Shown here: positions 51,853 through 60,267 of the stretch, one piece after another
Position numbering within the stretch: position 1 is the first letter of the stretch
Layout: every line of letters starts with the position of its first letter
Assembly: GCF_004364325.1 (NCBI RefSeq)
Contig: NZ_SOCP01000015.1
Coordinates: 124,001-188,000, forward strand
Length of the DNA stretch: 64,000 nt
Source of the DNA: Actinophytocola oryzae
GTDB lineage: Bacteria > Actinomycetota > Actinomycetes > Mycobacteriales > Pseudonocardiaceae
Direction: 5' to 3'
Notes under the pieces: model-generated
What the model was told of the DNA's origin: nothing
The model's input: only the letters and a program-made list of their open reading frames with translations
The model's database searches: none
Position numbers and translations under genes: made by a program

Positions 51853-52085
51853 CGGCCGTCCTCCGTCTGCTGATAGCGGCGCACGTACATCTTGAGCACG
51901 TCTTCCGGGATCTCGATCAGTGTCTCGTGATCGGGTACCGGGCCGACGTCGGCCAGGACCTGGGGATCGGTCACCTTCCACCCCTGGGCAATGTAGGTCA
52001 CGCGATCAGTGCGGTCGGTCGCGAACAGGGTAGGCGAGTCCCCCTCCGTCGACTCCGGGTCCTTGCCGAGAAAATCAGCACGCAT
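51849..52085 (-). CDS. Small protein at the head of the DUF6879/DUF5753 operon
   Basis: A 78-residue acidic protein. AGGAGGG lies 5 nt before ATG 52085. Visible features are a short N-terminal strand and a WKVTDPQVLADVGPVPDHET segment with ETLIEIPEDVLKMYVRRY near the end. It is of the kind usually found before DUF6879 genes and is unassigned. Divergent from the gene at 52218. Confidence 0.8.
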   Translation of the reverse strand: MRADFLGKDPESTEGDSPTLFATDRTDRVTYIAQGWKVTDPQVLADVGPVPDHETLIEIPEDVLKMYVRRYQQTEDGR

Positions 52086-52217
52086 GAGCCCTCCTTGCTG
52101 AAGTTTGCAGAAAACTGCTTGTTCATCGTGACGGAGGTGGCCGCAGAGGTCAACTGCACTGTCCGCTGGGCGTCTGACCTGCGAAGGGCTACCGTCCATC
52201 TTGGAGGAGGTGTGTTC

Positions 52218-52484
52218 GTGAGGCTCGAGGAAGAGATGCAGTACGCGCCGCTGCCTGGCCCGTGGCTCGACGTCGAGGCGGGCCGGCGGGTCGTGCTAAA
52301 GGCCGCCGACGTGATCCAACTTGACCTCGACGGCGCGAACCGGCTGCTGGCCGCCGAGGGCGGCGAGTTGCTGGAGCTGGAGCCCGACGACACGCTGGCG
52401 CTCGACAGCAACGGCGAGCACAGGTACCGCCTCGTCGAGCAGGACCGTTACCGACCGACGCTGGGCGTGTACCAGCGGGTCTAG
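52218..52484 (+). CDS. Small unknown protein
   Basis: An 88-residue protein. GGAGGAGG lies 7 nt before GTG 52218 (an in-frame GTG at 52212 is too close to it). The sequence is acidic with AGRRVVLKAADVIQLDLDGA and LLELEPDDTLALDSNGEHRY, suggesting a small beta-rich fold. No family recognised. A strong terminator follows 6 nt after the stop. Confidence 0.72.
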   Translation: MRLEEEMQYAPLPGPWLDVEAGRRVVLKAADVIQLDLDGANRLLAAEGGELLELEPDDTLALDSNGEHRYRLVEQDRYRPTLGVYQRV

Positions 52485-52490
52485 GAACGA

Positions 52491-52530
52491 CGGGAGGGCC
52501 CACGTCCAGCAGAACGCGGCGGCCCTCCCG
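52491..52530. terminator. Strong hairpin terminator
   Basis: CGGGAGGGCC (52491-52500) and GGCCCTCCCG (52521-52530) are a perfect 10-bp stem with a 20-nt loop. It follows the + gene ending at 52484 and also lies past the minus-strand relaxase operon, so it may serve both. Confidence 0.8.
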
Positions 52531-52534
52531 TGTC

Positions 52535-52645
52535 TCAATGTTCCGGCATAACAGGGTCGACAAGATGCCGGCCAACCAGCCGGTACATCGCCAGAATGGG
52601 TAGATCCGAGGAGCCCGACAGAACGGCGCTTTCCAGCTCGGTCAC
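52535..52645 (-). CDS. Possible small ORF downstream of the relaxase gene
   Basis: A 36-residue frame (TELESAVLSGSSDLPILAMY, ending LVDPVMPEH) from GTG 52645. Its codon use looks natural and it ends next to the terminator. An AGGAGAG at about 52675 precedes an in-frame ATC, which may be the true but non-standard start. No homologue is known to me. Confidence 0.35.
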   Translation of the reverse strand: MTELESAVLSGSSDLPILAMYRLVGRHLVDPVMPEH

Positions 52646-52723
52646 CGCGATGTCGGGGCCCGCGATGCTTCTCTCCTCGGACCATTTTGCTCTGGGTGTG
52701 CTTGGCAGGAGTTGAGCCGGGAT

Positions 52724-55700
52724 TCACAGTCCGATGTCGAGGTCCTGTCCCGCAGCCGGCGTGGTCTCCGGTGCTGGTTCCTCGCTCGGACTCGGTTCGT
52801 GGTCGGTCGCCGGGTTCGTTGGTCGGGCTATGCGGATCTTCAGCGCGTCGAGCCGGCTGCGCACCTGACTTGTTCGCGCGGCGAGCTGGTCGTCGACGAG
52901 CGGTTCGGGCACGGGGTGTTGGGCAAGGTAGTGGGCAACCCAGGCGCGGGCGCGGCCTTGTTCGCCGCGGTCGCACGGCGGGAGAAGGGCGGGGTTGCTG
53001 TCGGGGACCTGCCAGCGTTCGCGGTAGGCAGCGACGTGGCCAGCACGCCGGATCCACACCTCACGAGCAACGGGGTCGTGGGGCAGGTCACCGAGACCAG
53101 CGACCCACACCGGCGGGTTGTGGGCGGCGTGTTCACCGAGGTCGCGGACGCGGTCCGCGATGCGGTGCGCGCGGGCACGGAGCCAGCCGGCGAGTTCGCT
53201 CCGATCGGGGTCGAGGTCGGGCCGGTCAAGATCGGGGATGGGTGGGCTGGAGACCCACCCGGGCAGCAGGTCGGGCCGACCGACACCGTCCGGCGGGTAG
53301 GGCAGGTCGTCGGCGAGGCGGTAATGCAGGACCTTGGCGGCCGAGCGGGCGGGGTTGCGCGGGTCGGAGGCGAACTCGCGTTTCGCGGCGCGTTCGCGGA
53401 GCAGGTCAACGGGGTCGCGGCCGGCGTCGTTGATCTTGTGGAGAAGGGCGCGGAGCGCGGGCCAGGCGTCGTCCGTGATGACGTCGTCGGCGTCAACCTC
53501 ACCCCGGGGGTGAGGGAATGCGTCGCCGATCCATTGCTCTGCCTGTTCGGCGGCGTGTGGGCCGCGATGGACGTCGAGGCCGTAGTCGTACTCGGGGACG
53601 AGTCTGGAGAGCAGTTCGAGGTCGGCGAGGGCTTGGCGGAGGGTTTCTGTCGCGGAGAGTTCGGCGCCTTCGCGGGCGAGGATGGCGGCCAGGGCTCGTA
53701 TGGCTGGGGTGGCTTCGCGGTAGCGGTAGAACAGGTCGCCGGGCAGGATCGTGGGCTCGTCGGGGTGGAGCACGGTCTCGGTGTCGAGGTAGGCGTAGTT
53801 GCCGTGGACGCCGCGGGAGAGGGCGACGAGGGCGGCTTCGCGGGTGGCGGCGATGGTGAGGAAGGCGCGGGCGGTGTCGACGGTCATGCCCTGGCTGCGG
53901 TGGACGGTGGCCGCATAGCCGAGCTCGACCCACTCGGCCACGTACCAGGCGGGCAGGGTGCGGCGGCCACGGTGTTGGACGTGGCGGACGGTGAGACGTC
54001 CGTCGGTGTGGCGTTTCTCGACTTCCCACAGGTCACCGTTCTTGACGTAGTCCCGGCCGCCGAGCACGGTGAGCTGGCGGCGGTTCTTGCGAGTGACGAC
54101 CCGGTCACCGACCCCGGCGTGCGTGCCGTCGTGCAGGTCGACGCCGCCGAGTTCGGCTACGCCGGTCGCGCGGCGTTCGGCCTGGGCGCGGGCGGACAGC
54201 TCGCGGGCGACGTCAGTCGAGTCGGACATCATGATCGACGTGCGCCCGGCAGCGACATCGGCTTTCCAGTCCGCGTAAAGCCGGTCCAGAGCGACCGCGC
54301 GAACACCGCCCACCAGGCGCCCGTTGTCGGCGTAGAACCGCAACGCCTGCTTGTCGCCGACCCGGAATTGCAGGACGGCGGCGGCTTCGGCGGGGTCGGC
54401 GAAGCGGCGGACGTCGGTCAACTCGACCCCACCGGTGTCGTGGTAGATCAACCGCAAGGCACCGCCAGCCTCGACGGCGGAGAGTTGGCGGTGGTCGCCG
54501 AGCAGCCGGACGACCGCTCCGTGCTCGGCGGCGATGGCACGGACGCCGTCCAGGGAGCGGGTGTCAGCCATGCCGGCTTCGTCGACCAGGAGCATGTCGC
54601 CGCGCTGGATGTCAAGGTCAACCCCGAGAGCGTGCGCCAGCAGCAGACTGTGGATGGTGTTGGCGCGCACGCCGAGCTCGTCACCGAGGACGCTCGCGGC
54701 GACGGCGGACGGCGCGAAACCCAGCACACGTCCGCCGGTGGACTGCCACGCCTCGCGGACCGCGCGCATCGCAGTGCTCTTGCCGGTGCCGGGTGGCCCG
54801 ATACCGACGGCGAGGAACAGACCACTGGAGACGAAGTGCTCAACGAGCGCATGTTGGCCGGGGTTGAGGCGAACCTTCTTGCGGTTGGAAGTCTCGAACC
54901 GGCGGATCGCGAGGTCACGCGCGAACCGAGACACCACCGGCCCGGCTGCGGTCTGCGCGGCGTCGACCAGGCGTTGTTCGGCGGCGAGGATCTGCTCGCT
55001 GGTGTAGCGCTGGGAACCGTGCCGGATGAACACCGACTCCCCATCCGGCCGCTGCAGCAAGCTCGGAACAGGCTCGACCTCAACGTCGAGCAGCACGGAA
55101 TCGCGGTCGAGCGCGAGGCGGGCGACTGTCTCGACCGCTGCCATCCGCTCCTCGGCGCCGGCGAAGTCGACCGGCCGCAGCTGGCGGTGGGCCTCGGCCC
55201 GGATGTGGAAGATGTTCCAGGTCGCCCGGTTGGCCGACACCACATCCACCACCGCGGCGGCGACGCGCTCGGGGTCGTACTCAAGAGACGCGGTCTGCCG
55301 GTGCAGGCACCCTGCGATGACGTCGGGGATGGAGGCCCCGGGGAGCAGCTCGTGGGCATGGTGGGTCCAGTCGGCGATCTGGTCAGCCAGCGTGCGCAGT
55401 GCGGACTTGGTCGGACGGGTGGCGAGCGTGGCCTGCTGCGCAAGCTGGATCTGCACCGTGCGCGGCGGGGTGTGGCCGTGGCGGCGGACGTAGTCACGGA
55501 CCAACTCGTCGTAACCTGCCTCCACCTGCGTACGGCGGCGGCTGAACCCACGGATCCACTCCAGGGGCATGCCCGCGATTTCACGAACGGCCCGTTTGCC
55601 GGGCCCTTTTGGAACATCGACGAATTCCGCACCGAAGCGGTCGACGATTCCTTGCTCAACCGTCGAATTGTAGACCTCGCTCATGCTGACGGCAGCCGCG

Positions 55701-56563
55701 TGCAATTGTTTGCTGTCCAGGGTCCGCCATCGCCCGTCCTCCCCCATCACCCGGTTCGCCACAGTCACGTGAGTGTGCAAATCCGGGTCACCCGCTCGCG
55801 AGTCACGATGGACAAACGCGACGGCGACAAAGCCTTTGGACGGCACCTGAGCGATGCCACCGGCGCCCATTCTGGTGAACGCGGCGACCTGCTCGCCGTA
55901 GACGAGCGCGCGGCGCCAGGCGGCCTCGTGGATCTCCTCCACCGCGGCGCGGATCTCGTGACCACCCAGCGCCCACAGCAGCGACACGGACTTGACCGGC
56001 GAGAAGACCAGGTCGAACCCAGCCACGGCGTGCCGAGCGCGGCCCAACTCGTCGGCGATGTACTTCTTGATCGCCTCGGCGGTGATGGCCAGGCACGACC
56101 CGTGGCCGGAAAGGTGCGCCTGGGCGATGTCCTCTTTGAGCCGGCGACGCTCCACAACAGAGGGCCGACGGTGATGCTCGCGTTCGAACGCCGCGTACGC
56201 AGCGGCCGCATCCCTGACAAGCGGGATCTCGTTGTCGTACTGCGCGAACCGGCGCCCCAATCGCGCCTGCCCGCGAGCCTTCTCGAACGACATCCCCGCG
56301 GCGACCCGCTCGGCGATGAACGCGTTCGCGTCCGGCCGCAGACCCTCGCCGAACAAGGCGAGCATCTGTTCTTCCGAGACGATCCCGGACACGTCGAGAT
56401 CGGCGATCCCGGACCCAACCCACTGGCCGGGCGGGTTGCCTTCAACGGTGTAGTACGCGACGAGCGGATCGTGCGCGGAGCGCTGCACGTCCCCACTGGC
56501 GACCTGACGCGTCAGGTACTGATAGCCATCCCCAGCGTGCAGCACGTGACACGTCATGGTCAC
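52724..56563 (-). CDS. MobF relaxase-helicase (TraA/TrwC-like)
   Basis: A 1279-residue conjugative relaxase. N-terminal domain: tyrosine pair in VAYYTVEGNPPGQWVG (about residue 36), the metal-binding three-His motif in FVHRDSR and DPDLHTHVTVANRV (about 255-275), and the FDLVFSPVKSVSLLWAL segment. It nicks oriT and stays bound to the 5' end (family knowledge). The helicase half has Walker A GPPGTGKST (about 590), Walker B LLVDEAGM (about 655), motif YAATVHRSQGMTVDTA (about 890) and SRGVHGNYAYLDTE. The C-terminal 250 residues form a helical tail. It implies single-strand transfer, unlike the TraB system at 30.5 kb. The candidate oriT-like structures lie upstream at 58 kb. Confidence 0.95.
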   Translation of the reverse strand: MTMTCHVLHAGDGYQYLTRQVASGDVQRSAHDPLVAYYTVEGNPPGQWVGSGIADLDVSGIVSEEQMLALFGEGLRPDANAFIAERVAAGMSFEKARGQARLGRRFAQYDNEIPLVRDAAAAYAAFEREHHRRPSVVERRRLKEDIAQAHLSGHGSCLAITAEAIKKYIADELGRARHAVAGFDLVFSPVKSVSLLWALGGHEIRAAVEEIHEAAWRRALVYGEQVAAFTRMGAGGIAQVPSKGFVAVAFVHRDSRAGDPDLHTHVTVANRVMGEDGRWRTLDSKQLHAAAVSMSEVYNSTVEQGIVDRFGAEFVDVPKGPGKRAVREIAGMPLEWIRGFSRRRTQVEAGYDELVRDYVRRHGHTPPRTVQIQLAQQATLATRPTKSALRTLADQIADWTHHAHELLPGASIPDVIAGCLHRQTASLEYDPERVAAAVVDVVSANRATWNIFHIRAEAHRQLRPVDFAGAEERMAAVETVARLALDRDSVLLDVEVEPVPSLLQRPDGESVFIRHGSQRYTSEQILAAEQRLVDAAQTAAGPVVSRFARDLAIRRFETSNRKKVRLNPGQHALVEHFVSSGLFLAVGIGPPGTGKSTAMRAVREAWQSTGGRVLGFAPSAVAASVLGDELGVRANTIHSLLLAHALGVDLDIQRGDMLLVDEAGMADTRSLDGVRAIAAEHGAVVRLLGDHRQLSAVEAGGALRLIYHDTGGVELTDVRRFADPAEAAAVLQFRVGDKQALRFYADNGRLVGGVRAVALDRLYADWKADVAAGRTSIMMSDSTDVARELSARAQAERRATGVAELGGVDLHDGTHAGVGDRVVTRKNRRQLTVLGGRDYVKNGDLWEVEKRHTDGRLTVRHVQHRGRRTLPAWYVAEWVELGYAATVHRSQGMTVDTARAFLTIAATREAALVALSRGVHGNYAYLDTETVLHPDEPTILPGDLFYRYREATPAIRALAAILAREGAELSATETLRQALADLELLSRLVPEYDYGLDVHRGPHAAEQAEQWIGDAFPHPRGEVDADDVITDDAWPALRALLHKINDAGRDPVDLLRERAAKREFASDPRNPARSAAKVLHYRLADDLPYPPDGVGRPDLLPGWVSSPPIPDLDRPDLDPDRSELAGWLRARAHRIADRVRDLGEHAAHNPPVWVAGLGDLPHDPVAREVWIRRAGHVAAYRERWQVPDSNPALLPPCDRGEQGRARAWVAHYLAQHPVPEPLVDDQLAARTSQVRSRLDALKIRIARPTNPATDHEPSPSEEPAPETTPAAGQDLDIGL

Positions 56564-56773
56564 CGTGCGGGCCCGTGGCCCCTTCCCCCCAGGACACCAA
56601 GTCTACGCGACGTCCGGAGTGGATTTGCTTCCGCACACTGCAAGTGCCAGAGGTGTGTGATCTTTTGATCTTGAGAGGGATAGGGGTAATGAATGATCTT
56701 GAAGTGAACCGGGGTTTGATCATTTAGGAGTACGTGGGGATAGAGGCTGGCGTGAAGTGCTGGGAGGGCGGGT

Positions 56774-56813
56774 GGCGGTGCGTGACCCCAAGGGGTCGGG
56801 GCCACGCACCGCC
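56774..56813 (-). terminator. Terminator of the gene at 56818
   Basis: GGCGGTGCGTG (56774-56784) pairs with CACGCACCGCC (56803-56813), continued by ACCCC-AA-GGGGT, with a 6-nt bulge. It begins 4 nt past the stop of the leftward gene and insulates it from the relaxase gene. Confidence 0.75.
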
Positions 56814-56817
56814 GGGG

Positions 56818-57840
56818 TCAGGCTGCGGCGGTCGCCATGGCAGCACGCATCCGGAGTTCTCCGCGACCCCGCTCGGAGTTCATGCGCGGGCCTGCGATCG
56901 TCCCTTTCGCGAGTTCCCGACAGTCGGCACACAGTCCGTCGCGCACTCGGGTTGTGCTGGTGCACGCACACACGGCCGTGGCGGTGTCGTCCTTGGGTGG
57001 TTCGGCGTTGACCAGGTCCGCGTTGGCCGCGCACCATGCCTTGATGAGTGCCTTGGCCTCGGGGCCGACGGCGTGCCACTCGCTGTTGAGCAGGGTTCGC
57101 GCGGTGGCGGGACGGTGGCGGGTTGCGATGTAGGTGCAGCGGGCGGCCACGGCGTCGGCGACGGTGAAGTTGGCGGGCAGGCTGGGGATGCCTTCGCGGC
57201 CCTTGTCGCGGCACTCGGAGCACAGTCCGTCGTCGGACAGGTCGCCTTCCCGGACTCGTGGGGCGTGGTCGGCGCGGGTGCGCTCGGTCCAGCACGTCAC
57301 GCAGTCCAGTCCGCGCAGGGCGTAGAGGGCGGCGTTGTCGTAGTCGATCGCGTAGGCGTCGGGTCGTGGGCCGTATGCGGGCTGGTCGTCGACGCCTGCG
57401 CGGTGCTCGGCGTAGGCATCGGCGTTCTGGGCAGCTCGGCCACGGATGCGGCGGGCGCGGAGATCGCTACGGCTTGCCGGTGCGCTGCGGCGGGTCCGAA
57501 CGGGGCTGCTGGGTCGCGTGCTGTCCGGGCGGACGGGAGCGGCCTCCGGGAGGTCCACCACGCGGGACTCCCATTCGTCGCGCGCGGGCGCGCACGCTGC
57601 GATGATCTTCAGGGCGACGGGGTGTGCCTGGTGCTCACCCCAGAGAGCGAGCAGCTTGGGACGGGCAACGGCGTTCGGATGCGACAGGATGTCGGCACAC
57701 TCGGTGAGCAGGGCCAGGACGTGCGGCTCGACGTTGTCGAGCAACCGGGCCATGAGGCGCTTGGCGTCCCGGAGCTTGCCATTCCTGATCATCACGGCAA
57801 CGTCGGTGATTGCGTCAGAAACACAAGGCGACTGAGTCAT
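56818..57840 (-). CDS. Unknown protein with paired zinc-ribbon motifs
   Basis: A 340-residue protein of unknown family. Residues 1-85 are helical (DAITDVAVMIRNGKLRDAKR; LLALWGEHQAHPVALKIIAA). A disordered Arg/Ser/Pro stretch (about 100-140) follows. Two Cys pairs make a possible zinc ribbon: LDCVTCWTERT with GLCSECRDKG (about 180-215), and a second set CACTSTTRV with GLCADCREL (about 290-312). The ATG overlaps a small upstream frame by 4 nt. It lies just upstream of the relaxase gene, so it may be an accessory factor of transfer or plasmid-type replication. Confidence 0.7.
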   Translation of the reverse strand: MTQSPCVSDAITDVAVMIRNGKLRDAKRLMARLLDNVEPHVLALLTECADILSHPNAVARPKLLALWGEHQAHPVALKIIAACAPARDEWESRVVDLPEAAPVRPDSTRPSSPVRTRRSAPASRSDLRARRIRGRAAQNADAYAEHRAGVDDQPAYGPRPDAYAIDYDNAALYALRGLDCVTCWTERTRADHAPRVREGDLSDDGLCSECRDKGREGIPSLPANFTVADAVAARCTYIATRHRPATARTLLNSEWHAVGPEAKALIKAWCAANADLVNAEPPKDDTATAVCACTSTTRVRDGLCADCRELAKGTIAGPRMNSERGRGELRMRAAMATAAA

Positions 57841-57956
57841 TTCGAGTAATATCCTTTAATCAACTTCGGTGACCCGCCGAGCTTGGTCGTTCTCGGCGTT
57901 TCCTTCAATCTCGATTCTATCGTCTCATATAGCGATTTGACAAGGTTTTCGAGCAT
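57837..57956 (-). CDS. Possible 39-residue ORF coupled to the zinc-ribbon gene
   Basis: A short frame (LENLVKSLYETIESRLKETP, ending GYYSK) whose TGA overlaps the next ATG by 4 nt, as true operon genes do here. It is made of AT-rich DNA and has only a weak ribosome site. It could be a leader peptide or chance. Confidence 0.35.
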   Translation of the reverse strand: MLENLVKSLYETIESRLKETPRTTKLGGSPKLIKGYYSK

Positions 57957-58075
57957 CAATTGCTGTCTTTTTGGCGGAATAGATGGACACGGCACAAATT
58001 GGAAGAAATGGATATTTGCGCTTTGTTTGTTTACCCTCTTTTTCCTGCCGCCCCTTCGCGCTTTTCGGCACTGGT

Positions 58076-58158
58076 GGCGGGGTGGTCGGGTCAAGGGTCG
58101 AGCTTGCTCGATCGGCGAAGCCGACGCCGTCAGGCGCCCTTGAGGCGACCACCCCGCC
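58076..58158. other. Multi-hairpin cloverleaf structure, candidate oriT or single-strand origin
   Basis: An outer perfect 13-bp stem GGCGGGGTGGTCG/CGACCACCCCGCC (58076-58088, 58146-58158), a GG/GG internal loop, and a 7-bp stem TCAAGGG/CCCTTGA (58091-58097, 58137-58143) enclose three hairpins that abut with no spare base: TCGAGC-TT-GCTCGA (58098-58111), TCGGC-GAA-GCCGA (58112-58124) and CGCC-GTCA-GGCG (58125-58136). The middle one contains GCGAAGC, a DNA mini-hairpin known for high stability. An AT-rich tract (57842-58060) adjoins it. This suits a structure recognised in single-stranded DNA; an RNA is the alternative. Confidence 0.7.
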
Positions 58159-58568
58159 ATGAGACGCTCAAAAGCGAAGGGTGTTTGGTGACGCGCGGCT
58201 GCGACCCACTCAGGACGTCACGACACGAGCCCTGGCGCGTCCGCTGAAACTGACTGTCTGGATAGACTGATCGAGCCTGTCGTCCAGGGTGTCAATCAGC
58301 CCGGGTGACGCGGCAGGCATCGTGCCAGCGCAGCTTGGTCGGCCGGCCCTTCGGGATCGGTAAGCCTTCGGGCTTCTGCGCTGGCACACCCGTCATCCTC
58401 CCCTGGGGCTTACCGATCGTCGCGTAACCCGGCGTAAGACGATCCCACGACCTGCCGTCGAGCGGTTCTGAACACCCCGGCACGAGGACGTCGAAAGTCT
58501 TCGCGCGCGGTGTCCGCAGCGCCGGTCACGGTACGTTCGTACAGGGGAAATGCGTCAGCCGTGTCGCG
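58159..58568. other. Non-coding stretch with interleaved inverted repeats
   Basis: No supported gene. Two inverted repeats interleave: GCCAGCGCAG/CTGCGCTGGC (58324-58333 with 58376-58385) and GATCGGTAAGCC/GGCTTACCGATC (58355-58366 with 58407-58418), a pseudoknot topology. AAGCC-TTCG-GGCTT (58362-58375) abuts the first right arm and competes with the second. A 63-codon minus frame crosses this region (58292-58483) but lacks support. Confidence 0.5.
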
Positions 58569-58790
58569 TCATGCGGCCGCCATACTGCCTGTTGGCTGCG
58601 CCGTTCCGGTGAGGGTCGAGGTGACGGTGGTTGACCCGCTTGCCGCGCCCGTGCACTGAGCTGGCGACGGGCAGCTGACCGAGTCACCGGGCGCGATGTC
58701 GTGGCCGGGGTAGAAGGTGTGGCAGCCACAGGCCAGGAGGGCGAACGTGGCTGGACCTCCGTTCGGGATGGTGTGCTCATCGTGCAACAT
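58569..58790 (-). CDS. Small cysteine-containing protein
   Basis: A 73-residue protein. GAGAGGG lies about 6 nt before ATG 58790. The central part is FALLACGCHTFYPGHDIAPG with further Cys in SVSCPSPAQC; a Thr/Ser/Gly-rich tail follows. The Cys/His pattern may bind metal. Unassigned; probably a gene of the element in line with the next two. Confidence 0.62.
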   Translation of the reverse strand: MLHDEHTIPNGGPATFALLACGCHTFYPGHDIAPGDSVSCPSPAQCTGAASGSTTVTSTLTGTAQPTGSMAAA

Positions 58791-58850
58791 GAGGCCCTCT
58801 CGTGGGATCGGGATTGGTGAGGAGGTCGCCAGCTCGGGTGAGGGCGGTGG

Positions 58851-59252
58851 TCAGGTCCCAGCTCGAGTTGCTGCTGAGCGGAGGCCTGCGGTGACGTAGC
58901 CTTCACAACCGATGACGACCCAGCCGCCGCCGACCCGGTTGCTGACGACGCCGTGGCTGGCGAGGTCGTCCGCGGTCATGGCCGTGACGGCGGTGTCGCA
59001 CTCCGGGCAGTAGTCGATGAGCAGTGCGCAGGTCCAGCAGCGACGTGGTCGGTAGCCGTCGATGCGGAGGTGGGCGTCGAGCTGGCCGAGGGCGTGGTCG
59101 ACGTCGACGGGTGTGGGTAGGCCGACACGCGGGCCGTCACCCTCATCGCAGCAGCGACGGACGCAGCCGGGACACCAGCCGTGGTAGGTCAGACGTGCGG
59201 GCGCACCGCAATGCTGGCAGCGTCGGCGGAGAGGCCGGAGCCGGGGCGACAC
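58851..59252 (-). CDS. Zinc-ribbon-type small protein
   Basis: A 133-residue protein from GTG 59252, which follows GGAGGAGC and lies 1 nt after the previous stop. Cys pairs are CQHCGAPARL with GWCPGCVRRCC (residues 13-34) and CWTCALLIDYCPECD (about 72-86), a double zinc-ribbon pattern. The C-terminus (GGGWVVIGCEGYVTAG) looks folded. No family known to me. Co-translated with the next upstream gene. Confidence 0.7.
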   Translation of the reverse strand: MSPRLRPLRRRCQHCGAPARLTYHGWCPGCVRRCCDEGDGPRVGLPTPVDVDHALGQLDAHLRIDGYRPRRCWTCALLIDYCPECDTAVTAMTADDLASHGVVSNRVGGGWVVIGCEGYVTAGLRSAATRAGT

Positions 59253-59253
59253 G

Positions 59254-59655
59254 TCAGCTCCTCCCCCGTGACGGTTGGGTGACGGCGGCCTTGTCCGGCG
59301 AATCGCTCAAGGCGAGATAGAACCAGGTCACGTCCTGGTTCCACTCGGTCGCGCAGAGCACGCAGTCCAGCAGGGTGCGGCGGAGCATGCCGGGAAGTCG
59401 GCGGGCGTGAGTGCGGGTGCCGTGGCAGACCTCGCAGTCCCTGCGCCAGAACCGGCAGGCTGGGGACACGTCGTAGTAGCGGCCGCTCAGACAGGCGGGG
59501 CAGCCACACAGGTCAGCCTTCGGGTCGCCCGCAGGTGGTGGGGTGCTCGGGAGTGGCTGGTGGTAGGGCGGTCTGGGGATGAGTGAGTCGTGCCGGGCAT
59601 AGCCGAAATCGAACAGACCGGCGGGCTCGGCAGTCGATGGGAGGAGAGGGCGCAA
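59254..59655 (-). CDS. Zinc-ribbon-type small protein
   Basis: A 133-residue protein. The start is TTG 59655 with AGGAG 9 nt upstream. Cys motifs are LCGCPACLSGRYYDVSPAC (about residues 49-67), CEVCHGTRTHARR (about 74) and LDCVLCATEWNQ (about 96). The last part is WFYLALSDSPDKAAV. Unassigned. It lies downstream of SSB, separated by a terminator, and directly upstream of the other Cys-rich gene. Confidence 0.68.
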   Translation of the reverse strand: MRPLLPSTAEPAGLFDFGYARHDSLIPRPPYHQPLPSTPPPAGDPKADLCGCPACLSGRYYDVSPACRFWRRDCEVCHGTRTHARRLPGMLRRTLLDCVLCATEWNQDVTWFYLALSDSPDKAAVTQPSRGRS

Positions 59656-59674
59656 GGTAGGACTCCTGGAACGG

Positions 59675-59712
59675 CCTGGGGCCGGGCACCTGACGAGGTG
59701 CCCGGCCCCAGG
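59675..59712 (-). terminator. Strong terminator after ssb
   Basis: CCTGGGGCCGGGCACCT (59675-59691) and its exact complement (59696-59712) form a 17-bp perfect stem with loop GACG, 73 nt past the ssb stop on the minus strand. It overlaps the promoter or leader of the next gene, so read-through control is possible. Confidence 0.82.
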
Positions 59713-59784
59713 AGGAGCAGGCGGCGTCCGTGGGGCTGGACGGCACCTGCTCGGTCGAGTGGTCAGAGACTGGTCCGGCCGCGA

Positions 59785-60267
59785 TCAGAACGGGGGCTTG
59801 TCACCGCCGCCGGCGGCCGCGCCGACCAGCTCACGCTCCGCCTCGGCGTTGCTCCAGGGGTCCTCGGTCGTGGACGGCGCCTCGGCGCGGGTCGGAGCGG
59901 AGCCACGGCCGGCCTTCGCGACCGTGGCGACGTGCCACCGCAGGTTCGGACCGATCGCGTCGACCTCCAGCTCGATCACGGAACGCTTCTGACCCTCGCG
60001 GGTCTCGAAGTTCCGCTGCTTGAGGCGTCCCTGGACGATGACGCCCATCCCCCGGCGAAGGCTCTCGGCGACGTTTTCGGCCATGTCTCGCCAGATGGTG
60101 CACCGCATGAACAGGGGGTCGCCGTCCTTCCAGCCGGCGCCCTGGACGAACTGGCGGGGTGTCTCGGCGACGGTGAGGTTGGCGACGGCGTGCCCGTTGC
60201 CGGTGAAGCGCAGTTCGGGGTCGGCGGTGAGGTTTCCGACGATGGTGACGACCGGCTCGTTAGCCAT
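59785..60267 (-). CDS. ssb: Single-stranded DNA-binding protein
   Basis: A 160-residue SSB. The OB-fold (residues 5-110) has the family segments VVTIVGNLTADPELRFT, GWKDGDPLFMRCTIWRDMAENVAESL (in two strands), RGMGVIVQGRLKQRNFETREG. The disordered tail ends GGGDKPPF, a variant of the DDIPF tip that binds replication partners. This is probably the element's own copy, which protects the transferred single strand, rather than the chromosomal gene, because it stands alone among element genes without rpsF or rplI. Confidence 0.95.
   Translation of the reverse strand: MANEPVVTIVGNLTADPELRFTGNGHAVANLTVAETPRQFVQGAGWKDGDPLFMRCTIWRDMAENVAESLRRGMGVIVQGRLKQRNFETREGQKRSVIELEVDAIGPNLRWHVATVAKAGRGSAPTRAEAPSTTEDPWSNAEAERELVGAAAGGGDKPPF

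Noticed and set aside
52712..56668. A 1318-codon plus-strand frame opposite the relaxase gene
   Set aside because: The minus-strand frame has full relaxase and helicase motifs. The plus frame is Val/Gly/Asp-rich without motifs and is an antisense shadow typical of high-GC codon bias.
57883..58143. An 86-codon plus frame with a hydrophobic segment in the AT-rich tract
   Set aside because: It ends inside the hairpin structure and has no ribosome site; the hydrophobicity follows from the AT-rich composition.
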